From Picocystis sp. L7 (taxonomy: Eukaryota; Chlorophyta; Picocystophyceae; Picocystales; Picocystaceae), in contig QXJR01000013.1 of NCBI GenBank assembly GCA_020975725.1, forward strand, positions 310,001 to 374,000: a DNA stretch of 64,000 nucleotides, written 5' to 3'. Position 1 is the stretch's first letter. The number at the start of each line of letters is the position of its first letter. This document shows, in pieces, positions 49,601 to 59,656 of the stretch. The position numbers and the translations under genes are program-made. Under the pieces are notes generated by a model. It did not search any database. It was not told where the DNA came from and saw only the letters and a program-made list of their open reading frames with translations.

Positions 49601-50586
49601 AAACGCCCCCATCGAGTGAAAGCGTCGTGTCGAGGCAACGAAAACCTGCTGTGAGTAGCAGATGCTCGTCATCGCACTCTGAATCCCACGTGTAATACAC
49701 ATGTATCGCCAAGGATGAGAGACATGGTTGCTCAAGAACCTGGCTAAAGGCTGCCCACTGCGATCTCCAAGCATGAACCCTGGTTCTCTGGCATTGTCTA
49801 TGCCATCCTTGCGACCTTGACCGGGTTGCGTTCTCCACACGACTGCACACTTGACAGGTTGGTATCCTTGTTCCAAAGTCCACTGGCTCACCTTGCAAAC
49901 AATGCTCCCAGGAAAAGGAAAGGAAGCATTTGCTCGCCATTGTTTATCCGATTGTGTTATCGGAGGAGCAAACGGTCTTGGTCTTGCCGAAACTGATTCT
50001 TGCCAACATCACCCGAAAAGTTCCAGGTAGGCTCTAACGTTGCATCCAATCATTCAAGCTTTAAATTTCATGTCGAGCTATCTCTTCTGTGCAGGAGGTC
50101 ATCCTTCATCCGTGGTGTCATGGCTACGGAGCTGAGAGTGCCTTTGTGCCAAGCCTTGCTGTGGCTTAATTTCAAGTTCTTCACAATGGCTGAAACACTA
50201 CTCCAGCTTTAGTGCATACTTTGACTGTTTCCAAGCAAGCTCGCACTTTGTTTCTTGTCTCCTAGGTTGCCAAATGACCTTCCTTGCAAAGGTGAGAGGT
50301 TGAGAACTGGACAGACCCGAGGAGCTGAGAAATTTGCATGGCAGATTCCTGGCATGAAAATGATAGCATTGACACACACCACATGTAAGTGATCAAAGAC
50401 GAGCTGATACCTTCGTACCTACTTTGATGCCAACCAATGGAGCATTGGGTGAGTAAAGATCGAAGAGCTTTGGTGGAAGGAATGGCGAAAAAGTTGCAAA
50501 ATATCCACGGAAATCTATAGACAAAAGAGGTGTGCTATTGGAACGAGCCAGTCCACGTAGAAGATAGCAGCAAGCAAGCTGTGCGA
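49601..50586. other. Convergent spacer HU/CBF5
   Basis: Nearly 1 kb. No supported gene; only short frames without domains. Confidence 0.45.
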
Positions 50587-52265
50587 CTAATCTGAATCGT
50601 CCGAATCCTCCTTTTTCTCCTTTTTCTTTTTCTTCTTGTCAGACTTTGGTGTCGTACTGTCCTTTTCCTTCTTCTTTTTCTTCTTCTCTGCAGATGCCTC
50701 AGCGGAAGGAGATCGCTCCCGTTTTTTCTCCTTCTCTTTCTTGTCCTTCTTCTTCTTCTTCTCGCTTGCTGGTGTCTCTGGATCTACCTTAGGAGTTTTT
50801 TCAGGAGTCGCTTCATCCACGGCCTTGGCTGCAGGGGTGCTGCCACCGTTCTGCTCCAGGTCTGGAACTGCCCTAAGGTACTCCTTTGGTGTGCTTTCGT
50901 TGGGCCTACCATACTTATCTAGCTTTCCATCTGCAATCAACTTCTTCTTGGCTTGGGCGTTTGGTCCCAAACCCCATCGTCGTGGGTAGGTATCCCTCTC
51001 CATTACCACACGCTTAATCTTCGCAACTTCACCATGGTCTACTGTGGCCATTACAGCTGTGGTCATTTGGGCAATACCCACTGCCACAGCTTCCCCTTTT
51101 GTGGTCATGATCACCACCTCTTCTCCGGTTTCTATCCCACTTTCGAAACGGAGCAGTCCTGGTATCATCAGCTTTGCACCATAACAGATTGCATTGACCG
51201 CTGAATCTTTGACCACAAGCCTCTTGTAGTTTGTGAGCAGCACCTCCAGCGGCATAATGACCCTCCTAAGATAAGTTTCATCCTTGAAGTTATCGTACAA
51301 CCACATGGCATCCAGCAAGTCATGCATCGTCCGAAGGTTGTCTCCTTCCGCAAGAATACCGCTGCGCACACGGCGTAGCTCCTGCATGTGTCCTCCAACA
51401 CCAAGGAGCAGTCCCAGGTGCACACAGAGGGTTCTGATGTACGTGCCTGCCTCACACTTTACCCAGAAGACTACCAGATTGCGTTCCTCGTCAAACTCCA
51501 ACAACTTACTCTCGTAGATAGTTCGGATGCGCAGTTGGCGTTTCACAGCGGAGATAAGAGGTGGGCGTTGAAAGAGAGCCCCAGTCAGTGTTTCGATGGC
51601 ACGTGCCACCTTTGCCACTCCTCCTTCCACCTTGTTGTGCAACTTGGCAACACACACGTACTGCTTCCCTGCACCTTGTTGGGACTTGACCAACCTCGTT
51701 GCCCTGTCCACACACACGATGAGGTTGCCTGTGACCTTGGGATCCAGCGTTCCACTGTGGCCAGTTTTGTCCACGCGTAGGATTCTCTTGGCCCAAGCCA
51801 CCACTTCATGGGAGGATGGGTTGGCTGGTTTGTCAAGGTTGATGACTCCATATCGGATATAATCCTCGATGGGTCGCTGCAACGGAGAGTATCCTGCAAA
51901 CAAAAACGCACGATCAGTCAGCCATCTCTACGAACTTCCGCGATCTTCCTTCGCTTCCTGGTGTAGTTCATCCACCGCAGCTCCGCAGGGTTTCGTCAAC
52001 TCACCGGAAGGTATGGGGGTGTAATGACCGGTCCGTATGTTGAGCTTGTCGTAATTCTTCAACAGCAGCGGCCACTTGGACGTGTCCAGTGGTGGAGTGT
52101 TGGATTGTGGCTTGATGAACATCCCATCCTGCACGTTTCGTCGTGGTGGTTCGTTGTCCAGCGTCGGCTCTCTCCGGTCAGTCCAGCCTCCAGGGTCTTC
52201 CCAGGCCGCGCCTACCGCTCCTCGAACCTTCGTACCTCTGCCACATCTCCTCCTTGCTTCGCCAT
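50587..52265 (-). CDS. CBF5: CBF5/dyskerin, H/ACA snoRNP pseudouridine synthase (three exons)
   Basis: 499 residues. Exons inferred on the minus strand at 52236-52265, 52005-52167 and 50587-51893, with introns of 68 and 111 bp. Both introns have a CTGAC branch-like site. CBF5 is the catalytic subunit of H/ACA snoRNPs that pseudouridylate rRNA and snRNA in the nucleolus. Exon 2 has [20 protein letters not shown], the dyskerin N-terminal extension. The TruB core has [11 protein letters not shown], where Asp at about 115 is catalytic, and [20 protein letters not shown]. The PUA domain ([39 protein letters not shown]) and [14 protein letters not shown] follow. The C-terminus is Lys-rich (nucleolar signal) and ends in a Ser/Asp cluster. 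The start [10 protein letters not shown] comes from the first exon and is the least certain part. Confidence 0.93.
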
Positions 52266-52385
52266 CTCCACGTGGAAGCGAACCTTCGAGCACGTATGCG
52301 ACGCCTCGAAGGGTCGAAATCCAAACCACAGAAACAATGCGGTTCATTGCGAGGCGGCGGACTTGACCCCCCCCCCCACCTCGAT

Positions 52386-52469
52386 GGGAGTTTCTTCTCT
52401 CCGAGAGAGGGGGAGGGAGAGAACGATCCCCCTCCGCTCCGCCCAGTGGCAGGTTGGGAGTTTCTTCTC
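52386..52469 (-). promoter_or_regulatory. Two copies of GAGAAGAAACTCCC upstream of CBF5
   Basis: Exact minus-strand copies at 52386-52399 and 52456-52469, about 121 and 191 bp before the CBF5 ATG in sense orientation, separated by a GC-rich stretch with a ten-base C run nearby (near 52370). Confidence 0.5.
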
Positions 52470-53706
52470 TCAGAGAAAAGGGAGAGCCGCCGTATCCGAG
52501 GAAGGGCCTTGGGAGACGGAAGGGTCCGGCGTGGTGTACGAGCGAAGGAAGTGGACGATGGGTCGCGTGGATGCAAAGGAAAAGAGCGATACCGCGTGTC
52601 TCCTTGCATCGAAGAATTCGATTCGCTACCCTGCTGCTAAACCATTGTGAATGCAACCATTCCCGTCGATTTCGCGATGCCATCGATTCTTTGTTGTAAC
52701 AAACAAACACGAAGAATGAATCCACCAGTCGAAGACGCAAAGCGCCGTGGAAGTACGCATTGGGAATGCGTACATCTCGATCAAGCGCAGTCCATCGACG
52801 AGAACCGGGCAACAGGATCATGACTAAGCATGCCTTTTGACAACATGCATGGTGTGGTAACATCCGTATCATCCAAGGTCAAGCTGATCCAATATCCCTT
52901 TCTTCTTGTGCATCAAATCTTCAACTGTGCGCACGAAGCCGGGCGTTGCCGTGAGCACGTCCTTGGTCCTCGTCCAATTGCACTAGCCATGTTTTCAATA
53001 TCATGCGTAACCTTTGTCCGTTTCGATTTGGAACATCGTTTTCGTCCCTTGATCCATCTCGTTTCCCTTTGCCTTTTTCCCGTCGAACCGGCAATTGTGC
53101 CCCACTTGATGTGTTCTTGCGAGCACATCCTCTCACGGCAATGAATGAATCGCCATGCTTGGTTTGTTCCAACCCATTCCCTTCGATTGATGGCGATTCA
53201 TGAATGCTCGCGTTTTCTTCGTTCTACCCGACTCGATCATACATTTGATTGGGAAAGGCTCACGTGTGGATGGACGTCGTTCCGGTGTCTCCCTCTCCCA
53301 TCCTTTCCTTCGTGTTTATGCATGTGTGTCCGAAAGAAGGGCATAGGTGGAGGAAGAGGGACGAGGCGAGACTCCGTGTCCCTATGAGACGAGCACGAGG
53401 CGGGAGCACGTTGGAGAGCGATCGCATCTTCGCGATCGAGCGAGAGAACGCGAACGTGAGCGATCGTTGGAAAGAGGGAGCAAGTCCGAGAGGGTCGGAG
53501 TGGTGAACAAAGAGAGTCCAAGGGAGAGGGTGGACAGAGAGGGACAGAGGGTGTGGGAGGGAGAGGGTGGACAGAGAGGGAGAGGCTGGACAGAGAGGGA
53601 GAGAGGGTGGACAGAGAGGGAGAGAGGGTGGACAGAGAGGGACAGAGAGGGAGAGAGGGTGGGTGGCTCCCCTCGATCGGAACATCGTCTCGTGTTCGTG
53701 CACACG
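52470..53706. other. Divergent spacer CBF5/U1-70K
   Basis: No supported gene over 1.2 kb. The right third is the purine-rich leader of U1-70K. Frames here have no ATG before 53707 in the U1-70K frame. Confidence 0.5.
53500..53662 (+). repeat. GA-rich tandem array in the U1-70K leader
   Basis: Imperfect units of about 19-21 bp around GGTGGACAGAGAGGGAGAGA, about six copies, purine-rich on the sense strand. It ends about 45 bp before the U1-70K ATG. It stays open in the U1-70K frame but has no in-frame ATG, so it should be untranslated. Confidence 0.8.
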
Positions 53707-54900
53707 ATGCAGGTGTGCAACGACTGGCGGCTGGGAAGGTGTTCGAGGTCCCAATGCAAGTTCCTGCACGAGGAAGGAACGGGCGGATCGAGCGGTGCCA
53801 GACCAACGCCGTTCGGTCGAAACGCCCCCACCATGGACACCAGTCATCGATCGGGACTGCCACCAAGGCTGCTCGAACTCTTCTTCAAACCAAGGCCCGT
53901 GCTGGTGCATCTTCCTCCCATCCAGAAGAAGAAGCAAGTGACGCCAAGTGGCGTGTCCAGCTACCTCGATCGCTTCGCCGCACCAGGAGACCCAGAGCAC
54001 GCGCCGGAGCGGGAACAAACGGCGAACCACCTGGAGGAAAGGAAGAAGAAGAAAGAGGAGAGAATGGCGCAGCACAAGCGAGATGTCGAAGAAAAGCTTC
54101 AACAGTACGATCCTTACGCAGGGGAAGGGATCACCGAAGATCCGTACAAAACCCTGATGGTGTCCAGGCTGCCTTACACCGCCAACGAAGAGAAACTGCA
54201 ACAGATTTTCGCCGAGTTCGGACCCCTGCGCACGATCAAGGTGGTCAAGGACGTGCGAACGGGGAAACCAAGAGGGTACGCTTTCGTAGAATACGAACAC
54301 AAGAGGGATGCGAAGACTGCGTACAAGATGACCGGAAGCCTCAAGATTGAAGGGAAAAAGGTCATGGTGGACGTGGAAAGAGCACGCACAGTGTCGGGCT
54401 GGAAGCCCAGGCGTCTTGGCGGAGGACTGGGAGGGGAATCACGCATTGCCAAGCCCAACAAATGGCAGAAACGCATCGATGCACTTGCCAAAGCAAACAG
54501 TCCATCCAAGCTGCCCCCCGCACCGATGGTTACAGAACGCTCCACACATGATGGGAGAAGAAGAGATCGCAGCCCTCCACCATCCAGGAGGGAATACAGC
54601 CGCGAGAGGTATGGAAAGGACAGATATGATGGGCAAAGAGACTATATGGAACAAGACCGCACACGGGAAAGGGAGTACAGCCGTGATCAAGGGTACGATC
54701 GATATGAGCGGAATAGAACACATAGGAGTCGCAGTCCCAGCCTGGACCTTTCCTGGAAGAGGCACAAAGTTTCTCGTCGCAGTCGATCCAGGTCCCCTCC
54801 TAAAAGACGTGGCTATTCACCAGAACCGCGACAGTACAAGAGACCTCACATACGTCCTGCCTCTCCCCCGCAATCCCCAGAGGAGGGAGAAATCGTGTGA
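53707..54900 (+). CDS. SNRNP70: U1 snRNP 70-kDa protein with N-terminal CCCH zinc finger
   Basis: 397 residues. U1-70K binds stem-loop I of U1 snRNA and helps recognise 5' splice sites. The family order is present: GLPPRLLELFFKPRPVLVHLP (N-terminal U1 binding segment, about 50-72), a charged helix, and an RRM at about 147-225. The RRM has TLMVSRLPYT (RNP2) and KPRGYAFVEYEH (RNP1). Then come VDVERARTVSGWKPRRLGG and a C-terminal RS/RE domain. Unusually, the protein starts with MQVCNDWRLGRCSRSQCKFLH: C4, C12, C17 and H21 form a C-x7-C-x4-C-x3-H zinc finger, absent from the standard U1-70K. The ATG at 53707 is the first in a frame that stays open far upstream. AATAAA follows about 30 bp after the stop. 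Confidence 0.9.
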   Translation: MQVCNDWRLGRCSRSQCKFLHEEGTGGSSGARPTPFGRNAPTMDTSHRSGLPPRLLELFFKPRPVLVHLPPIQKKKQVTPSGVSSYLDRFAAPGDPEHAPEREQTANHLEERKKKKEERMAQHKRDVEEKLQQYDPYAGEGITEDPYKTLMVSRLPYTANEEKLQQIFAEFGPLRTIKVVKDVRTGKPRGYAFVEYEHKRDAKTAYKMTGSLKIEGKKVMVDVERARTVSGWKPRRLGGGLGGESRIAKPNKWQKRIDALAKANSPSKLPPAPMVTERSTHDGRRRDRSPPPSRREYSRERYGKDRYDGQRDYMEQDRTREREYSRDQGYDRYERNRTHRSRSPSLDLSWKRHKVSRRSRSRSPPKRRGYSPEPRQYKRPHIRPASPPQSPEEGEIV

Positions 54901-55159
54901 GGTGGTTGCCAGGTGACTCCTTGCGCTCAACGAATAAATTCATCCGTTGTTTCATCCTCTTCTTCCCCTGTAGTTTCCACAGACACGGGGAATCATCGCT
55001 TTCCATTTTCCCTGTCCGCCAGTTCCATTCTGCAACAACCCTGCCAGTGGGTGGACTGCTCTCGTCAACCGACCGAGAAGAAACTCTCCTGCAGAGGCTC
55101 CAGGACTGGCACGTCGACGACGCGGAACGAGCGCGTCGAAGAAGTAGGAAGGGTTCGCG
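54901..55159. other. Short spacer U1-70K/mL43
   Basis: Tandem same-strand genes only 259 bp apart. It contains AATAAA near 54932 and the element GAGAAGAAACTCTCC at 55075-55089, a near copy of the motif upstream of CBF5 and the ligase. Confidence 0.5.
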
Positions 55160-55617
55160 ATGTCACTCAAGCAGCTCTCTCGCGTGTACGCCCAGTTTTG
55201 CATCACCTCGAAGAACAACACTTCCGTGAGGTGCGCCTGGAATGAAGAAAAGCCGACGCGGAAGAGGTGCAGGAGACTGACCACTGCAGGACGACTCTAT
55301 TGGACGTGACAAGGGAGTTCTTGGCGCGCTGCACAACCGTCAAAGCACTCCAGTCCAATCCCAAATGCAAGATAGAGACGCATGCCTCCATGGACGACAT
55401 CCCAGCACTCGTGGAAGTCGACTATCTTAACGGGAACAAGGAAACCATCCACTGCGAAGGGAAAACGGCGCAACAAATCATGGAAAGCATCCAGTTCAAG
55501 TCGGAACAAATGGAGAAAAACGAAATGCTCAAAATCAGCGGATTGGACAACTACAAGTTCGAGGCACAAATGAAAAAGCAAAAATACCGCTTCGAACCCA
55601 TCGATAAACAGAAGTAG
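55160..55617 (+). CDS. MRPL43: L51/S25/CI-B8 domain protein, probably mitochondrial mL43
   Basis: Exon 1 at 55160-55230 and exon 2 to 55617. The conserved N-terminus runs MSLKQLSRVYAQFC, then NNTSVR joined to EFLARCTTVKALQSNP, then DIPALVEVDYLNGNKETIHC. This is the thioredoxin-like fold of mL43 and of NDUFA2; the YLNG...IHC pattern favours mL43 of the mitochondrial large ribosomal subunit. Two acceptors keep the frame. One at 55313 gives 124 residues and continues directly into EFLARC, which fits the family best. One at 55289 (TGCAG, with CTGACC 12 nt upstream) adds eight residues. The C-terminal 40 residues are Lys/Glu-rich and not family-specific. The 5' leader has the GAGAAGAAACTC element. 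Confidence 0.75.
55231..55313 (+). other. MRPL43: mL43 intron with two in-frame acceptors
   Basis: Donor GTGCGC. Acceptor AG at 55288-55289 or at 55312-55313, 24 bases apart, both preserving the frame. Confidence 0.6.
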
Positions 55618-57364
55618 AGGATCCAGAACCTAGCTTGTTACACCATTCTCGAGCTCGGAAGTTGCGCACCCACCAGGCGTATCAAGGCTCACTCCAACAC
55701 GCCGAATAACGTGCTCCTGCATGATGTTTTGCAAGAGAATCTGAAGTTGTGGAAAGATCCACGACCAAGAGAAGGATAACTCTCTTTCCGTTTGAAGTGT
55801 CACCGCGCCAATGCTCTTTAACGCCGTGACCCATACCGCTCCAAGTTACACCTTGCAAGTTCAAGCATTCCTGTTTTGGGTTGGACAGTGCGAATGCTAC
55901 AGGGATGTGCTCATGGACGTTGTACTTTCTGTATCAGCATCTTTCCATACACTTCGTCCCGATTAACCCCACAGGCTTAGCAACAGGTTCTTTCATTGCC
56001 ACTGCAGGTTCAATCAATCAAAGACGCCTCCTAAAGGAAGAGATTGGACCAAATTGCATCCACATGTTGCTAGAGTGGCTGAAATGCCACGCCTCTGCCG
56101 TTCAACTTCGTCCTTGCATTTCATGCAAACCAAGCAATCTCCTTCTTTTTATGGTACATTCCTACACGACAAGGCCAGCTAGGTTCTACGCTTTGGAGGA
56201 ACCCTCTTCAACCATCCCGTTTAGAACTTGCGAGACGGGAAGGTACAACCAAAGGGAATGCACGTTCTTGTTGTGTAAGAGTCCGTCAATCCTATGGGAG
56301 AGGTGGAAAACAAATGACAATTGCTTCAAGTGTCAATGTGGTTGTTGCTACGTACATATAGAATCGACCGTTTAAGCATCGATTGTTTGGGAAGCAAGTT
56401 ACAAATGATTTGTCACGCCCGTGAGTTGACAAGTACGGCAAGACAGGCTTTGTTTTGCGTTTTCGCTACAAAGTCAAGGTTGCACGGCGGTCCATGTCGC
56501 CATATTGTGGGCTTGGCCGCTCGGAGCTTGTCACATCGAGGCTCTCTTTGCCTTTCATTTTCCCTTTCCTCAGCATCGAGTCATCCACACAACGGCGATG
56601 TTGTGCGGTTTTGCTAGGAGTTCTTGCGCCTCCTTCTACTTTGCAGCCATCTTCGGATGCGGAGCGCGCCACTGGGATCTTGGACCCGATTGGAACCACG
56701 ATGACTTGGCTTCCGTTGATTTCATTGCCGTTTCTTCGGATACCATCCACAGTTGTTCGTGCGCTTCCAATCCGACGGGGGGGGGGAGGTGGTGCTTTTC
56801 CGTCGAATTCCATGTGCATTGCCTTGTTCTTTCCTATGTCTTTCGCATGGATCCATGGACGACCAACACATGCACCTCTACCTCCTCGGATCCTTCATCC
56901 ATGCACCCCCATGGTGGACCCCCTTGGTGCACCCTTCGGATCAGCTACACCCGCCCTCTCTCTTCCTCATAAATCGAGTTAACTCCTGAGTTGCCCTCTC
57001 CCCACCTGTCCGAAAACCTCGAGTTAACTGCACCCTCGGTTCGACCGACCCTTCCCCCCCTTTGGGTCCTGTCGCTTCGGGTCCTCCCAGTTCGCCTGGC
57101 TCGAGGTTAACTACGTAACTTAACTTCGATCGCGCGCAGCACGCGCAGCACGCGCGCGCGCGCCATCGCCGCCACACCGTCGACGAAAGGGCGATCGAAG
57201 GGGGTGCGTACGTGCAGGTGGAGGATCCCGAACGACCCGTGCCGAGGGTGGAGGAAAAACAGCGGGCGAAAAGAGGCGGTTCGCACGATCCGAAGCGAGA
57301 CGAAAGGACACGAGCAGCACGTGGAAGAAAGAAGCGTTGGCACGCAGGCGAAGCGACGAAAGGC
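55618..57364. other. 1.75-kb spacer before the dynamin-like gene
   Basis: No supported gene and no sign of a GTPase P-loop on the plus strand. GTTAAC occurs at about 56979, 57023 and 57106, the last in GAGGTTAACTACGTAAC, a reversed variant of the TTTACGT...GTTAACCTC element. A ten-G run lies near 56778. Confidence 0.45.
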
Positions 57365-59656
57365 ATGGCGTTGGACAACACCAGGAGTCCCGTGGACGTG
57401 GATCGCGTGAAGATCTTGGCGGTGTCGCGTGCGCTGGAAGATCGACGCAACCGGATGGAAGCGGACGTGAGAGAGGTGCAACAGCTGGCCAAGGCTGCAC
57501 ATGCATCCTCCAGTGCGCTGCAGAGCGGAGAAGTGGACTCCGCCACGGCGTCTAGGTGGCTCTTCGCGAGAGCGCATGCAGTGGGAAAGAGGTTCGCGTC
57601 CAGGGTGGATCGAGGAGATGCTTCGATGGCTCTGAGAAAAGCCATGTCCGAGGAACTCCAACGAGCCATCAAGAAGCTATCCATGCAGCACCTGTTCACG
57701 TCCCAGTACGTGACAAAAGCGTGCAGAAGAGCTGATGGACTACAGCCTCACTTGGTGGCTCCCGAAAAGGGCATGAGGAACATCATCATGGATGCGTTGA
57801 CCATGGTACATGGACCAGCGAGGGCATGTGTGGACTCTGTCAAAGTCACCCTCCAGTACGCCGCTGCAACAGCAGTTGCAGACGTCCTCGGAACTGCTGG
57901 AGCAGCGGTTGCCAACAATCCCATGCAACAGTCGGCGCAAAAACAGGTGGAACAATATGCTAAGGAAACCGCAGAAACCGTACGCAACCTGGTTGAAATG
58001 GAAGCAGAATACCCAACTGCAAGTTTTTTTCAGCAGCGCATCGCTATGCGCGCTCCTACGGGGCAGATATCCGCAGGTAGCGAAGAAGTCATTACTTTCC
58101 AGTCTCTGCAAGAAAGCGACAACGAGGACGAGGATCGCGAGAACGAGGCAGAAGAGCGTCATTCCTCTGCAAGGAAGAGGACAAAAGAGGAACAGCAAGA
58201 ATTGCCAGACCATCCCGCAACAGCATTGCAGGGTTATCTGGAAAAGATGAGCAGCCATCCTCCGCATCTTTGGCAGAAGAGGTACTTCCTTCTCAGCGAG
58301 AGCAGGAAGAAGCTATTCTACTTCAAGTCACCAGACGAACTCCCTCACTATCGTGGAATCATTAACCTCAGCAATTGCGTTGTGCAAGAAGTGTCGCACG
58401 ATGGACACGGCGAGAAGTCTCGTGAAAATTTGCCAACCGGTGCTGCAGTATCGCTGCTCTTCAGCATCGCACACCAGGACGTGTCCAAAGCTGTCAGCAA
58501 GGAACGCAACAATATTCTTTTGCGTGCAGACAACGCCGCCACAAAGTTTGAATGGATGGCCCGTCTGCGAGCTCTGACGACGCCAGACCCAGCTGAAGCT
58601 TACCTTATGTCGGCGATGCCTTCTACCGTGCAGGGAGAGAACGCGCGGACGCCAGAACCAAAGAAGAGGGGCAAGGGGAAGAATTCGCCTGCACAGTATG
58701 TGAAACAGCCCGCCCTCATAGGCAGCATGTACGATCTCACTCTTGCAGACAGCAACACCGAGGCAAGAATGGGGCAGCTTGGTGCAGACATGGCCGAATA
58801 TGTTTGGAACGCATGTAAGCGACTTGGCACAACCATTCCAAAGGCCATCGTGCACTGCCTGATTGAGCCCTCCAAAGCTAATCTGGTCGATTCCATCAAT
58901 GCTGCCATCGTAGATTTGCCCATGGAGCATGTCCAAGCAATGAGCCAGAATGTCGTTGCAGACTCTCCTCGTAAAAACGCGGCACAATCTGCTTTGGAAC
59001 GGCTGAAGACTGCCCAAACCATCGTCAAGCAAAAGCTTATGTCTCCTGGAGAGGACGGGAAGGTGTCTTTGCCCGGATGGGTCATTGATCTAGCAGACCT
59101 GCCCAGCGGAGCTTCGGACGATGATTCGAGTCCGGTGAAAAGTATCTCATTCGAAGACTCTACAGAGCACTTAAGGAACACTGAGGGCGGCCTCGCTTTG
59201 ACTCCTCCAAGTGTGTCTTTGGTTGACTCTTCTGCAAGGGACAAAGCCCCAGCCAAACACGTACCGCTGGAGGCTCCAAAAGCAATGAAAGACACGGGGC
59301 CAGCAAAGGTGAAGCCTTTGCAGCAATCTAGAGTGGAGAGTGGTTCAGTTGCTCGTGTTGGCAGGGAATTCAGAAAAGGTGCTAGTTCTCCTGCAGAACC
59401 TCTTGCCACTTCACAGGAAACCACCGACAAGAAGTCTTATGCTGAAACCACTGCTGCCGCAGGGGGACGGTCATCGCGCCAGGTAGAGCCTCGCACAAAT
59501 GCTCCATTGTCAAGAAATGGGGTGGGCGGAAGTGGGGCCGGGCCGGTACAAACTTCTGGTTCTGCCGTGGCTCAGCAGACGGTGCGATCCACGCCCCCTC
59601 GCAGAAGAGCCCCGGCTCCTCCCCAGACACATTCGGACCATCTGCTTGATCTGTAA
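57365..59656 (+). CDS. DRP2-like dynamin relative lacking the GTPase domain
   Basis: 763 residues from the ATG at 57365. The order is that of the C-terminal part of plant DRP2 dynamins. A stalk-like helical segment with ADGLQPHLVAPEKGMRNIIM and ARACVDSVKV matches the end of the dynamin middle domain. A PH domain lies at about 288-405 (LQGYLEKMSSHPPHLWQKRY...LFYFKSP, FEWMARLRAL). A GED-like helix lies at about 455-570 (MGQLGADMAEYVWNACKRLG, TIPKAIVHCLIEPSKANLVD). Last is a Ser/Pro-rich tail ending RRRAPAPPQTHSDHLLDL, with Pro-Arg motifs as in dynamin PRDs. No P-loop or other G motif is present in the protein or the 1.7 kb upstream. DRP2 proteins act in clathrin-mediated endocytosis and cytokinesis. 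This one could bind lipids and assemble but not hydrolyse GTP. Intronless. Confidence 0.8.
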   Translation: MALDNTRSPVDVDRVKILAVSRALEDRRNRMEADVREVQQLAKAAHASSSALQSGEVDSATASRWLFARAHAVGKRFASRVDRGDASMALRKAMSEELQRAIKKLSMQHLFTSQYVTKACRRADGLQPHLVAPEKGMRNIIMDALTMVHGPARACVDSVKVTLQYAAATAVADVLGTAGAAVANNPMQQSAQKQVEQYAKETAETVRNLVEMEAEYPTASFFQQRIAMRAPTGQISAGSEEVITFQSLQESDNEDEDRENEAEERHSSARKRTKEEQQELPDHPATALQGYLEKMSSHPPHLWQKRYFLLSESRKKLFYFKSPDELPHYRGIINLSNCVVQEVSHDGHGEKSRENLPTGAAVSLLFSIAHQDVSKAVSKERNNILLRADNAATKFEWMARLRALTTPDPAEAYLMSAMPSTVQGENARTPEPKKRGKGKNSPAQYVKQPALIGSMYDLTLADSNTEARMGQLGADMAEYVWNACKRLGTTIPKAIVHCLIEPSKANLVDSINAAIVDLPMEHVQAMSQNVVADSPRKNAAQSALERLKTAQTIVKQKLMSPGEDGKVSLPGWVIDLADLPSGASDDDSSPVKSISFEDSTEHLRNTEGGLALTPPSVSLVDSSARDKAPAKHVPLEAPKAMKDTGPAKVKPLQQSRVESGSVARVGREFRKGASSPAEPLATSQETTDKKSYAETTAAAGGRSSRQVEPRTNAPLSRNGVGGSGAGPVQTSGSAVAQQTVRSTPPRRRAPAPPQTHSDHLLDL

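Noticed and set aside
53347-53706. N-terminal extension of U1-70K through the GA-rich array
   Set aside because: The frame is open but has no ATG before 53707, and the extension is Arg/Glu/Gly repeat translated from the minisatellite.
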